Positions 53,763 through 63,600 of a stretch of 64,000 bases of DNA are shown piece by piece (the first letter of the stretch is position 1; each line of letters opens with the position of its first letter). The DNA is from Lottiidibacillus patelloidae (GTDB taxonomy: Bacteria > Bacillota > Bacilli > Bacillales > SA5d-4). The notes beneath the pieces are model-generated. The model was not told where the DNA came from. It worked only from the letters and a program-made list of their open reading frames with translations, and searched no databases. The translations under genes and the position numbers were made by a program. The DNA lies in NCBI RefSeq assembly GCF_002262935.1, contig NZ_NPIA01000002.1:1-64000 (forward strand), given 5' to 3'.

Positions 53763-54602
53763 CTATAAAATAAGGTTAAATATTTTGTCAATAAGTTCTG
53801 TGTTTTCCTCTGCCTTAAGCTTCTTGCATAACCGTTTATTAGTTTTTCTGAATTCTGGCAACATCTTTTTTATTACATCTAATATAGCACTCGGTTTTTT
53901 TTCACTATACCAATCTTCCAAAAGTGATAACTGCCAATCTTCTAACGGACTTCTTACACCTTCTATTTTCGCCCAATAACCAGGATTATTTGGTTGTATT
54001 CCTAATTCCATGTACCACCCTTTGACTATTGCTAGCCTCAACGCATCTAAGTAATTTAGTGCATAAAATAGTTCTCCTCTCATGACACCTCGATATACTT
54101 CATGAGCATGTGCGAAAAATTTCGATTGCCAACTCTCAAACTCTTCAATAGTCGGTTGATAAGACAATCTTTTTGATTTATCTAAAATAGACTTCATAAT
54201 ACCTTTAGGATCATGAACAATTTTTATGTTTTGTAGCCAAATAGATGGTTGTAGGTCATTCATTGTATAGTAGAAACTATCCACTTTTATAAACCCTTCA
54301 AAGTGAGCGACACTATGTGAAGCCCAATGGTAATCCTCATAATATAAAACATTTCCCCATCTTTTAGCTCTATTCTTTTTATTTAATCGATATTCCTCAA
54401 AATTTTCTTTTATAACAACGATACGAAGGTCAATATCCGAATATAAGTCTGTGTCCCCATTCCCTATTGAACCTCCGTAATATATTGCTATGATATTCTC
54501 ATCATTTAGTAGGTCTTTTTCTATCGCATTAATTAATGATTGTCGATACCTTGGTAAATTTATATCTCTTTCTTTATGTTTGTTTTCTAATCCCACACAC
54601 AA
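53763..54602 (-). CDS. Nucleotidyltransferase
   Basis: A 279-residue protein with a polymerase-beta-like nucleotidyltransferase core: YYGGSIGNGDTDLYSDIDLR, i.e. GGS with the DxD metal site. A helical C-terminal region follows. The layout recalls aminoglycoside adenylyltransferases and other small-molecule nucleotidyltransferases, but the acceptor is unknown. The start is TTG at 54602, with GGGAG 8 bases upstream; the open frame reaches 54647, overlapping the previous gene. Confidence 0.82.
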   Translation of the reverse strand: MCVGLENKHKERDINLPRYRQSLINAIEKDLLNDENIIAIYYGGSIGNGDTDLYSDIDLRIVVIKENFEEYRLNKKNRAKRWGNVLYYEDYHWASHSVAHFEGFIKVDSFYYTMNDLQPSIWLQNIKIVHDPKGIMKSILDKSKRLSYQPTIEEFESWQSKFFAHAHEVYRGVMRGELFYALNYLDALRLAIVKGWYMELGIQPNNPGYWAKIEGVRSPLEDWQLSLLEDWYSEKKPSAILDVIKKMLPEFRKTNKRLCKKLKAEENTELIDKIFNLIL

Positions 54603-54625
54603 ATCATTTTCTCCCTTTTTCAAGT

Positions 54626-55651
54626 CTACATTTGCCAAGTGAACCATCTTCCATGACCATCTGTTTGTCCGACTACTTTAAAATTCTCTTTACCATCAAT
54701 ATAATAGTCGAGATGAAGGTCTCTATCTTTCATGTTGTTATAAATGTGAAAGATATCTCTCCCTTTCCCCAGTTCCTCTATTTCTGCAAATAGTTTTTCT
54801 TTTGTTTCCTTTGGCATTTGATTTGCTACATGCGTATGAAAAACACAAACCGCATAATCTTTTGAAATTTGGCTCACTAGCTCTGGCAGCAATTGTACGC
54901 CATCACCTTCAATCAAAGTAAGAGTGTTTTTTCTAACATAGTTAGCTGCTTTTTTAAATAACTCTCTCCTTTCGAAGTGTTCAGGCCATATTAGTGCATT
55001 TAACCAAAAATAATTTTCATCAATGGATAAGTCATTAACATGTAGATCGAGTCCAATTCTTGATGCAACTGGCGGGCTATTCTTAGGGAAAGATGGAATA
55101 TTATTTCCTTTTATTTCAGATGAAATTAGAACTTCTGAATCCTTTTCACCAAAAGTAGCCTCAATTCCCTCATAAGAATAATGATATTTATCCCAAAATA
55201 ACTGGAGGCCAGCACTTGTTCCAATTTCAATTAATGCTAATGGCTTTTTAATTTGTTCATAAATATAGCCAAATGTTGGGTAAAGATAGGAGCAACGTCT
55301 AACTTCATTCGTTTGCACTAGTTTTGTTTGGAGAATAGAAATTATTTCTTTTTCGTATTGATGACAAAAATCTTTAAAATAAGGAAATGATTTCTCGTAT
55401 GGTTTTGGATTTTCTGTAATGCTTGGAAAATAATCTTTTAACCCATGGTCTTTGCCCTGAAGTAACAAATAATGAACTGCACCTAAAAATAAATTAGGAA
55501 CAGGTTGGCCTTCCCTAGCATTTGCAGCTAAGTTCAGTAATTGTTCTTCTTCAGCTATTTTAAATGAGAGGAATTCATACAAATCGCTCGATGCTCTACA
55601 TTCATTATTAGCAAAGTTATTAAATTTATCTGCTAAAAAATATGCGTTCAT
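54626..55651 (-). CDS. DUF2332 protein
   Basis: A 341-residue protein of the DUF2332 family. A central IEIGTSAGLQLFWDKYHY segment resembles a methyltransferase motif I, and TLIEGDGVQLLPEL follows. The family is uncharacterised; an SAM-dependent role is inference. The start at 55651 follows AAGGTGG. It lies 40 bp after a methyltransferase gene and 23 bp before the nucleotidyltransferase gene. Confidence 0.85.
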   Translation of the reverse strand: MNAYFLADKFNNFANNECRASSDLYEFLSFKIAEEEQLLNLAANAREGQPVPNLFLGAVHYLLLQGKDHGLKDYFPSITENPKPYEKSFPYFKDFCHQYEKEIISILQTKLVQTNEVRRCSYLYPTFGYIYEQIKKPLALIEIGTSAGLQLFWDKYHYSYEGIEATFGEKDSEVLISSEIKGNNIPSFPKNSPPVASRIGLDLHVNDLSIDENYFWLNALIWPEHFERRELFKKAANYVRKNTLTLIEGDGVQLLPELVSQISKDYAVCVFHTHVANQMPKETKEKLFAEIEELGKGRDIFHIYNNMKDRDLHLDYYIDGKENFKVVGQTDGHGRWFTWQM

Positions 55652-55691
55652 AGTAACCACCTTATTAAAACTATTTTTTTCTGCTTCTAAT

Positions 55692-56249
55692 TTACTTTTT
55701 TACCGCATCTATAATGATCGAAGGAAAGAGAAGCTCCTCTTGATTTCTTGGGTCAAACTTTTTCGAGCGGAAAATCACACCCTCTTTTCCGTCCCAGGTG
55801 TTTTCATGAAAGTCTCCTGCTTCATCAAAATATTCCAGCATCTTTACTTCAAAGCCTGCTTCTTCAAACATCTCAGTTAACGTTTTATAATTATGAACGA
55901 TTTTATGACTTGCTGCAGGATGGTCTTTAGGACCAGGACCGCCTACTCGAACAATAATTTGGTATTCTTCATTTCGGAAGTAACCATCAGGCACTGCGCA
56001 CCGAATATATCCTGAAGGCTTTAAAAACTTGTAGCAAATCTTTGCTGCTTGGACACCTTCTTCATAAGTTAGGTGCTCCCATACATGTTCTGCTAGAATA
56101 GCTGAAATACTGTTTTCCTTATATTTATCTTTCCAACTTTTTTCGTTTAGTAGATTTAATTCATTTTCTTGTGTCTGTATCCAACCTGGATTGTTATTAT
56201 ATTGACCCGCACCAATTACAATTTTAATTTCATCATTATTTATAATCAT
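55692..56249 (-). CDS. Predicted SAM-dependent methyltransferase
   Basis: A 185-residue class I methyltransferase-like protein. It opens KIVIGAGQYNNNPGWIQT (a truncated motif I), then ILAEHVWEHLTYEEG and FLKPSGYIRCAVPDGYFR, as in COG4627. Its N-terminal fold is short. The substrate is unknown. The start at 56249 follows GAGGAGC; the frame reaches back to 56294 without a binding site. Confidence 0.83.
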   Translation of the reverse strand: MIINNDEIKIVIGAGQYNNNPGWIQTQENELNLLNEKSWKDKYKENSISAILAEHVWEHLTYEEGVQAAKICYKFLKPSGYIRCAVPDGYFRNEEYQIIVRVGGPGPKDHPAASHKIVHNYKTLTEMFEEAGFEVKMLEYFDEAGDFHENTWDGKEGVIFRSKKFDPRNQEELLFPSIIIDAVKK

Positions 56250-56339
56250 CTGTAGCTCCTCTAAGTTAGTTGAAAAGTATAAAAACCTCACCATATATAT
56301 TAGTTCTATTATTATTTGCCTTTACCTTCCCTATATCAG

Positions 56340-56366
56340 TAAAAAAGCCGCCACTATGGCGACTTG
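56340..56366 (-). terminator. Terminator of the 2H phosphoesterase gene
   Basis: GTCGCC and GGCGGC pair around ATAGT on the minus strand, followed by a T run. Confidence 0.85.
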
Positions 56367-56382
56367 ACAGAGATAAATAATT

Positions 56383-56919
56383 TTAATCCTTTAAAGGAAT
56401 ATCCAAATATGTTTCATATTTCTTCAATTTACTATTTTCAACATAAATTCGAATAAAATTGACTTCATAAGTTGGATATGGACTCAATTCTTCCTCTGCC
56501 ATCTTAGCCATTTCCTTAAGGTCTTCGCTTGATAAGCCGTAATACGTTTTTGCTAATGTCATATGTGGGACAAAGTCATCAAGTTCGAAATATTTTTTTA
56601 TTAAATCCTTTGATGGTGAGATAACTTGTACTAGCTGTTCATGCAATTCCTTCAATTCATTAGAGTTTGCACTTAAATATAAGATTTCATCACCAAAGAA
56701 CATTGGTTTATCTATTGCAACTTTAAATGATGGGAAGTTAGAACAAACTATCTTAACTTGATTTATCCATCTTTCATCTGCTGTTAAACCACCTTGTGCC
56801 TTTAGAGTGATATGTGGTTCAACTAAATCCGGAAGCGTATTGCCCTTCCACTTTTTTTGAAATTTAATAATTTGTTCTTTATAATTATCCGGCGGAACGA
56901 TTCCAATAAAATATTGCAT
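56383..56919 (-). CDS. 2H phosphoesterase / 2'-5' RNA ligase-like protein
   Basis: A 178-residue protein with the two HxT motifs of the 2H family, EPHITLKA (about residue 35) and FVPHMTLAK (about 123). Family members cleave or ligate 2',5' bonds and cyclic phosphates. Which reaction this one does is unknown. TTGGAGAG precedes the ATG. It is monocistronic. Confidence 0.9.
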   Translation of the reverse strand: MQYFIGIVPPDNYKEQIIKFQKKWKGNTLPDLVEPHITLKAQGGLTADERWINQVKIVCSNFPSFKVAIDKPMFFGDEILYLSANSNELKELHEQLVQVISPSKDLIKKYFELDDFVPHMTLAKTYYGLSSEDLKEMAKMAEEELSPYPTYEVNFIRIYVENSKLKKYETYLDIPLKD

Positions 56920-57064
56920 TGACTTCTCTCCAAACTATAGCTCTTATTTATGTAAATATTTTTGATTAACTAATAAACTTGGAAAATGATCTTTCAAAGA
57001 GATGAGTCTTCTTTAATAATTCCATAAAAAATGCCTTATTTCCTCCCCCTGAAATATAGCACAA

Positions 57065-58006
57065 CTAATTAAACTCTCTTCGAAAAACCTCAAGTTGAAA
57101 CCCATCATTGTTCCATGATTTAATTACATCACTTGTCGGAAGCACTTGCCACGGATTAAACATTGTTTGTCCATGCTTATTAAAAGACAATTTATCATTC
57201 AACAGGAAGGCAGCGTGAACTGGAGTGCCATTTTGATTTTTCCAAACTAAGACGTCTTGTTTTTTATAGTTAGTGGTAATAGTTTTTAAATAATTATGTT
57301 GCTTTAATAGTTTTATAAATTGTTCAGACTGCATCCAATCATTCATATGATTTAAATCACCAGTTACAACTGCAATTACTGATGCAAAGCAGTTAGGACC
57401 ATTTCGACTAGGAAAGTGATCAATAAACGGGATGAGATGAGGGTACTCCTTACTCAATGAATCTTGCTCCGATTGCTTCAGATTATGAAAGACAGCATTA
57501 TCATTAACCCACAAGTCTGCATAGTTTAATAAAATACTTTTTCTTATTAAAGGGGATAGCCGCTTCCAAGTATGACCTTGTAATATGAATATTTTCTCAT
57601 TTATCGCGTCTTCTTCAATAGAATAGTCTTTCAATACTTCAAGCGTTTTTAAGTTCTCATTACTATTATTTTTCAAGAGTAATAATAATTCACTCTCTTT
57701 AAAGAGCACACCTCTACCGAGTACCCATTGCTGTTTAATTATTTCTTTTTGATTTTCTTTTGATAATTTCAGGAAATCATCGTTATGTATTTTTGCATAA
57801 AACTTTGCTTTATCACTAATTCCCCATGTGACAAATGACGTTCTGTCATCTAGAGAGAAGTCATTTTTTATGCTAAATGTAAAAAGTTCCGTTTCTACAT
57901 ACTCATGGTTTTCCGCAAAGAAAAATAAATCAAAATCTGGTACAAACTTTTTGTTCCAACTTTCAAGTACTGAATCGTTAACGATGTAACCTTTAACCTT
58001 GTTCAT
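57065..58006 (-). CDS. Soluble Cys/His protein, possibly papain-like (unknown)
   Basis: A 313-residue cytosolic protein. The first 180 residues are charged and helical; the last 130 have NGPNCFASVIAVVTGD, then GTPVHAAFLLND and FNKHGQTMFNPW. The order Cys, then His, then a polar/aromatic segment, and the asparagine just before the cysteine resemble NlpC/P60- and papain-like amidases. I know no family for the whole protein, so that is inference. AGAGGTAAC precedes the ATG. No obvious partner. Confidence 0.62.
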   Translation of the reverse strand: MNKVKGYIVNDSVLESWNKKFVPDFDLFFFAENHEYVETELFTFSIKNDFSLDDRTSFVTWGISDKAKFYAKIHNDDFLKLSKENQKEIIKQQWVLGRGVLFKESELLLLLKNNSNENLKTLEVLKDYSIEEDAINEKIFILQGHTWKRLSPLIRKSILLNYADLWVNDNAVFHNLKQSEQDSLSKEYPHLIPFIDHFPSRNGPNCFASVIAVVTGDLNHMNDWMQSEQFIKLLKQHNYLKTITTNYKKQDVLVWKNQNGTPVHAAFLLNDKLSFNKHGQTMFNPWQVLPTSDVIKSWNNDGFQLEVFRREFN

Positions 58007-58118
58007 AAGTTACCTCTTTCTAGCTGAAATCTCGAAGAACTTCACACGAAGATTCCAATAATGATAATGAAAAAGAATGAAAATCACCTCAACAAAAACT
58101 ATCTAAATCAAAAAACAT

Positions 58119-58673
58119 TTATTTTGAATTAATATAATAAATTAGATTATCAGCCCATTCATCAAACTCATAGATAAACCCTTTTCTAATACATTCAAAT
58201 TTCATACCAATACTTTCTGCTAACTTAATAGAAGGGATGTTATCAATATTAATATGAGCCTCAATGCGATGGTATTTAAGCTCTTCAAAACCAAGTTGAA
58301 GTGCTGCATTTACAGCTTCCCGACCATAACCCTTTCTCCAAAATTGGTTATGAATTGTATAGCCAAATCTCGCCCATTGATATTCTTCTCTTAAAATTGT
58401 AGAGAAGTCTATTGCTCCTAAATGAGCATTATCTTCTTTTCGGAAAATACCAAAGACATATACTTTATCATCTAAAGCCATCTGTTGATGTTTCTCTATC
58501 AAATCAACAAACCATTTTTCTGAACAAATACTCATATCTATTTTACCTTCATCGTATTTGTGCTGTGATGGCATTCTATTCCCAAATTGTGTTATCCAAC
58601 TTAGATAATCATCTTTTTGTAAAGGTCTAATAATTAGCCTTTCTGTTTCTATTTCAACGCTAAATTTATTCAA
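58119..58673 (-). CDS. GNAT-family acetyltransferase (RimJ/RimL type)
   Basis: A 184-residue GNAT protein (ETERLIIRPLQKDDYL opening; FGYTIHNQFWRKGYGREAVN acetyl-CoA site; ESIGMKFECIRKGF near the C-terminus). The substrate is unknown. The start is TTG at 58673 with AGAGGTG upstream; an ATG eight codons earlier has no binding site. It is 37 bp after the DUF1572 gene. Confidence 0.88.
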   Translation of the reverse strand: MNKFSVEIETERLIIRPLQKDDYLSWITQFGNRMPSQHKYDEGKIDMSICSEKWFVDLIEKHQQMALDDKVYVFGIFRKEDNAHLGAIDFSTILREEYQWARFGYTIHNQFWRKGYGREAVNAALQLGFEELKYHRIEAHINIDNIPSIKLAESIGMKFECIRKGFIYEFDEWADNLIYYINSK

Positions 58674-58710
58674 ATTAACACCTCTTAATAGCTTCATATT
58701 CTTTTGTGAA

Positions 58711-59271
58711 CTAAGACTGGTGCTTATCTAGCATTTGTTGTAAATAGTCTTCGGATTGTCCTTTTGGGATACTAAGTGATTCCCATTTATCACCTTTTAC
58801 CAATTTTCCAATGTAAACTATTTGCCCTACATGATAAGCATAATGAGCCAGTTGCCTTTCAATTGCATCTATTACTAAATGTTCTTCTCCACGAATGGTA
58901 ATAATCTTTAATAAATCTTGTTCTTTTAGACTAGATAATGTATCGAAAAGAGTTTTCCAGCCTATTTCCCAAACATTCATAAGTTCTTCTTTTGAAGATA
59001 TATTGTCATGAAATTCTTGGTCACGATTTCGATAGGATTTCTCACCATCAGACGTTAAAAAATCGGTCCACCTTGATACCATATTACCACTCATATGTTT
59101 TACAATAACTGCGACACAATTTGACTCTTCATTGTAAGCCCATTTCATATCCTCATCAGATAATTGATTTATTGCTTTATCGCCAAGATTTTTTAGACCT
59201 TTATATCTTTCTTGGACAACTCTTAGATATACTTCACCTAGATTCTTTTCGATTGTCTTCCACCCTTTCAT
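58711..59271 (-). CDS. DUF1572 (DinB-like) protein
   Basis: A 186-residue four-helix-bundle protein of the DinB/YfiT superfamily, DUF1572 type. Metal-ligand histidines appear in VKHMSGNM and QLAHYAYHVGQ. Many relatives are thiol transferases or damage-inducible proteins of unclear role. The start at 59271 has no good binding site; the first ATG is used by default. It follows the NUDIX gene by 39 bp. Confidence 0.82.
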   Translation of the reverse strand: MKGWKTIEKNLGEVYLRVVQERYKGLKNLGDKAINQLSDEDMKWAYNEESNCVAVIVKHMSGNMVSRWTDFLTSDGEKSYRNRDQEFHDNISSKEELMNVWEIGWKTLFDTLSSLKEQDLLKIITIRGEEHLVIDAIERQLAHYAYHVGQIVYIGKLVKGDKWESLSIPKGQSEDYLQQMLDKHQS

Positions 59272-59310
59272 TTATAAGTTTTACACTATATTTTTATTTT
59301 TGCTTCCTTT

Positions 59311-59775
59311 CTACTTCTGGTTTACTACCAAATGTTCTGTATGTATTGGCATTTCGGCTATTGATGTTCTTAAAAATTCTGGGTAAAGCGCAACATTCCT
59401 AAGTTCTTTTATTGGCGTCCATTTAAAGACTAATCTTTCACCTTCAACACCATAAAAAGGGTCTTGTCTAAATGGTAGTTCATTAGAAGTGAGGATATAA
59501 TAAAAACCTACTTCATGAATATCCTGTTCTGCGTATTCAAAGAAGTTTTCGGCAACCCATACCAATCTATCGATTGTAGTCTCTATATCTAATTCTTCAC
59601 GAAATTCTCTTTGTAAACTTATTGCTGCTTCTTCGCCCATTTCAACCCTTCCACCAGGAAGTGACCAGATTGTATCGGTCGCAGCCCGATGTAATAATAC
59701 ATGATCATCCTTCATTAAAATTCCTGCAACTCGGTAATTAAATACTTTATTGTTCGTTTTAAATACGACGTCCAT
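59311..59775 (-). CDS. NUDIX hydrolase
   Basis: A 154-residue NUDIX protein. The box is GGRVEMGEEA, then REFREELDI; the usual glycine after EEL is aspartate, a small departure. WSLPGGRVE is typical of sugar-nucleotide or coenzyme hydrolases. The substrate is unknown. The start at 59775 follows AGGAGGAAG. Confidence 0.87.
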   Translation of the reverse strand: MDVVFKTNNKVFNYRVAGILMKDDHVLLHRAATDTIWSLPGGRVEMGEEAAISLQREFREELDIETTIDRLVWVAENFFEYAEQDIHEVGFYYILTSNELPFRQDPFYGVEGERLVFKWTPIKELRNVALYPEFLRTSIAEMPIHTEHLVVNQK

Positions 59776-59796
59776 TATGTCTTCCTCCTCAAGTAG

Positions 59797-59818
59797 AAAA
59801 GCCACCAAAATGGTGGCA
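59797..59818 (-). terminator. Terminator upstream of the NUDIX gene
   Basis: GCCACCA and TGGTGGC pair around a TTT loop, with TTTTCT following on the minus strand. It ends the transcript that includes the 59822-59908 remnant and the 59912-60481 gene. Confidence 0.8.
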
Positions 59819-59821
59819 ATA

Positions 59822-59908
59822 CTAAAATTCAACTAATTCTATTATGTTCCCTTTTTCATCAAGTGTCACCTTACTTAATAGATTTCCATCCTTAGTAATT
59901 TGAAACAA
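59822..59908 (-). pseudogene. In-frame coding remnant beyond a stop codon
   Basis: A 28-codon frame, in phase with and one codon beyond the stop of the 59912-60481 gene, reads as protein (TKDGNLLSKVTLDEKGN, then IIELVEF) and ends at TAG just before a terminator. It may be the lost C-terminus of that membrane protein after a premature stop, or the tail of a deleted gene. TTG at 59908 is a possible but poorly supported start. Confidence 0.35.
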
Positions 59909-59911
59909 TGA

Positions 59912-60481
59912 TTAATTCTCAGGTCTTAATAAACTTAAAGCGCTAGCAATTGCAATTGCCATACTTAGACCGAATAAAAAAGTATAAACGTTAAGATATA
60001 AATTATTTAGGTGGATATCTTTCCACCAGTTCCACCAGTCGCCCATAGGGTAATATAGTTTCTCATTAACGTAAGAGACGAAGTCCATTTGAAAGTAGAT
60101 GGCTACAAAGCAAAAAATTAATGATGCTACTAAAACAATGGATTTCTTACTTAAGTTAGATTTATCTTGCAATACTTCCCTTGTTTTATAGAAAACGATA
60201 ATGCAAAAAGTGATAAGCAAGGTTAATGATATAAAAACATATGGTATTGCTGGATTCCCATTTCCGGAAGAAGTACTAGGATCTACAGTTAGAAGTTCAT
60301 CAATAAGAAATATATTGATAATATGAAAAACGAATGGGATTAAAAGGACGATTTTTCTATTGGAACGATTCGTTTTTAATGTCTTAATAGACTTGAATGT
60401 TAAATATATTCCAAGCAATAAAAAACCAGATATCATTGTAATTATGGCAATATCAGGTAAAGAAAATAGCCAATCTTTCAT
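59912..60481 (-). CDS. Membrane protein (unknown)
   Basis: A 189-residue protein with about five membrane segments (IITMISGFLLLGIYLTFK, IVLLIPFVFHIINIFL, YVFISLTLLITFCIIVF, SIVLVASLIFCFVAIYF, LYLNVYTFLFGLSMAIAI). A WWNWW cluster lies before the last one. AGGGAGAG precedes the ATG. It is divergent from nothing and precedes the truncated amylase gene. No family recognised. Its coding phase continues into the 59822-59908 remnant after the stop. Confidence 0.68.
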   Translation of the reverse strand: MKDWLFSLPDIAIITMISGFLLLGIYLTFKSIKTLKTNRSNRKIVLLIPFVFHIINIFLIDELLTVDPSTSSGNGNPAIPYVFISLTLLITFCIIVFYKTREVLQDKSNLSKKSIVLVASLIFCFVAIYFQMDFVSYVNEKLYYPMGDWWNWWKDIHLNNLYLNVYTFLFGLSMAIAIASALSLLRPEN

Positions 60482-60599
60482 TTTTCACCACTCTCCCTTT
60501 ATAACAAAATTTCCCTTTTATGTTATATATAAATTTCTACAAAACATTATTACTCTCCTTCTAAACCCCTAACTTTTACACCATGACCTTCATTTACTT

Positions 60600-60634
60600 A
60601 AAAAAGACCAAACCGACAAAGGGTTTGGTCTTGT
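60600..60634 (-). terminator. Terminator of the alpha-glucan hydrolase gene
   Basis: AAGACCAAACC and GGTTTGGTCTT pair around GACAAAG, with a T run on the minus strand. Confidence 0.9.
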
Positions 60635-60645
60635 AATTATTTAGA

Positions 60646-63600
60646 TTAAGCTTCTACTTTTCTACGACGTTGCAAGGTGATTATTACCCCACCTGTTACA
60701 AATAACAACAATCCGAACAATACTAAGTTATACGTCATTGTTGCAGTGTTTGGTAATTTCTCACCAGTTTTTGGTGCAGGGATATCTTTTACATCTTCAC
60801 TAATAGATAATTCAAATGCAGCAAATGTACTAAAATGGTCGGTATCGACTGTTACATATCCATCTTGATACGTTCCACCGATAAGCTCCCATTCTTTCTT
60901 CTCATAGTTGTAGTAGTATACTTTTACATTTTCTTCATTTGTTACTTTATCTACTTTGAATACAATTGTCATTGGCGTGTTGAATTCATGGTAAGTTGTA
61001 TTACCAGCCTTAACAGTAAAGTCATACACATTACTGCTTGCACCTTCAATATCTTTTAATCTTTCAACATTCAATGATACTGCACTATCTGGCAGATTAG
61101 CTGCAGGGATGAATAAGAACATATCTTCATTTGCAATTTTAATCGTGATTGCTTTTTCTATAATTAATTTTGCTTGGTCAGAAGTTAACTCAATCGCAAC
61201 AACTTTTTCTTTTTCTAAGTTAACAATTAGTGTTCCATCCTGGTCTAATTCTTCAATTACCGAAGTTTCGATTGAAGCTTTTCCATTTTTAACTTTCGGT
61301 TTTGTTTCTTTTACCTTTTCTTTTTTAGACTTATCGTCTTCAGAATCCTCGCCTTGGTCACCTTCGTCATCACTGTTTTCATCATCAATATTTTCACCAC
61401 GATAGATTGTTAATGTGTAAGCCTTAGTATTTTTACCAATCGCCCCACCATCATTATTAAAGATCGTCTGTTTACTCTCTTCCGAAGGCTCAATTGTAAT
61501 TTGAATATCATTTTGTCCTTCAACAAGTGTGACAAAATGGCTAAATGACATATCATTATTAATTGCAACTTCTTCACCAGCAATTGTTAGAACTCCACCT
61601 TTTATTGCATTACCTTTAATTTCAATCGTTTCTTGCTCTTCACTTACTGTTGCATTATTTTCTGGAGAATCAATTACTAATGGCATATCAATCCATCGTA
61701 ATAAGTAATCTTGAACGACCATTTTGTTATTACCTTGGTTTTGGACAACTACTTTTAAATCAGTACCAATTGCACCATATCCATAGTAACTTACGTCATC
61801 GTCTGTTTGATCATTTCTAGTGTGATCTGCGAGACCTTCTTGGTCCCAAGAACCACCCTTTACATACTTATACGTAATTTCAGTACCTTCTTGCACCTCA
61901 ACTGTATATTCCCAATCAGCTGTTACTGCACCATTACGAGACATTTCCCACGCACCTGTGTTCCAGCCATTTAAGCTGTTTGGAATTGTAATTGTTTCCG
62001 AAAGTGCCGTATAACTTGGTGCATTTACTTTAAATGTTACTTCAACCATCACAATGTCTGGTGTAACAGTTACTGTATTTGATTCAACTTTGTTTCCTGC
62101 TTTGTCATAAACAGCTACTGTATATTCATACGTTTTACCGTTTTCAACATGATAGTCGCGGTATGTTGTAGATGATACATCAGATAACGTTGCAAGAATA
62201 CTACCGTCTCTCAAAATTGTAATTAAGTGTGGGTCATCACTACCAACTAATTCCCAAGTTAAATTAACTTGCCCTGATTCTTGCACTGGCTGAGCAAGCT
62301 CAACTTGTTCAGCAGGAGGGTTTGTATCAATCGTATCTTGAGTTAACGTGACAGCATTAACATTCGTATAAATCCAAGTTTCACCTAAGTCAGATGATAC
62401 ACCGATGCGATATTCATAAGTGCCAACAGTTAGAGGCAAGAATGTACCTGTAAATACATTGTTATTACCTGCTTGACCTGTGTATACTGCATCATACGTT
62501 TTCCAATTTGCATCTTCTGCCAGCTTAACCTCAAGCTCTGCAATAATACCTTCCGCTTGACCTGCTTCAGTGGCACCACCAATCCAAAGCTCAGCTTGCG
62601 TTGAGTACGATTTAGAAAGATCCAGTGTACTATCTTCTATTTGCGTTAAATTTCCTAACCACGCAGTTGATAAATCATAATGTGGCACAACTGCATCCGT
62701 TTCGGTTTTAACAGATTCATTACCATTACTATCAATCGCCGTTACTGCATAGAAATACGTACGACCATTTTCAAGATCATTTACTGTATACGTCTTTTCT
62801 GTTGTTGTACCAATTTTCGTGTAAAGTGCTCCTTGAATATTTGATTGGTAAATCGCATATTCAGCTGCATTTCCTTCCCAAGTAAGTGTTACTGTTTTTG
62901 ATCCTTCATTAGCTGTAAGAGCAGTTACTACAGCGACAGTTTCAGTTAAAGAATTAGAAATTAACATGCGCCCTGTCATTGCTGGAACAGTAATTTCAAT
63001 TTCACCATTAGCAGTTACTGAACTATAGCTTGAATGTAAAGCATCTGTTAAAGATACCCCATTTGCAATGATATCTTTCACTTTCACTGTAAATGTTTGC
63101 TCATCGTTCCCTCTATTAATAGCGATTATTGCTGCTTTTTCTTCATTTGTACGAATGTACGCTAGTACATCTCCATCTGCATAAGCGTGAGTTAATTCTC
63201 CATATGCAAATAGATTTTGATTATCTTCACGCACTTTTCCAATTTCTTGGTAATGTGAAATTAAGCTTAGATCTTCGTTACCCCAAGGATACGTACGACG
63301 ATCATCTGGGTCTTTAGATCCTGTAACTCCAGCTTCATCACCATAATAAATTGTCGGAGCACCTGCATAACCCATTTGAATTATAGAGGCTAACTTTAAT
63401 CTTTGAACACCTAAATCATGGTCATAATTTGTATCCCACTCTGCACGTTCAAATGCATCTGAGCCATTACCAAGTAAGTAAACTGCTCTTGGTGTATCAT
63501 GTGACCCCATTAAGTTCATTAATGCATAAAACGCTTCAGCTGGATAATCTTCCTGAACAGCTTTTAATTGTTGTTCCGCTTGCATTGCATTACCATTTTT

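Noticed and set aside
45893-60481. Anti-phage defence island
   Set aside because: The enzymes are ordinary small-molecule modifiers; no restriction, CBASS, toxin-antitoxin or other known defence pair was found.
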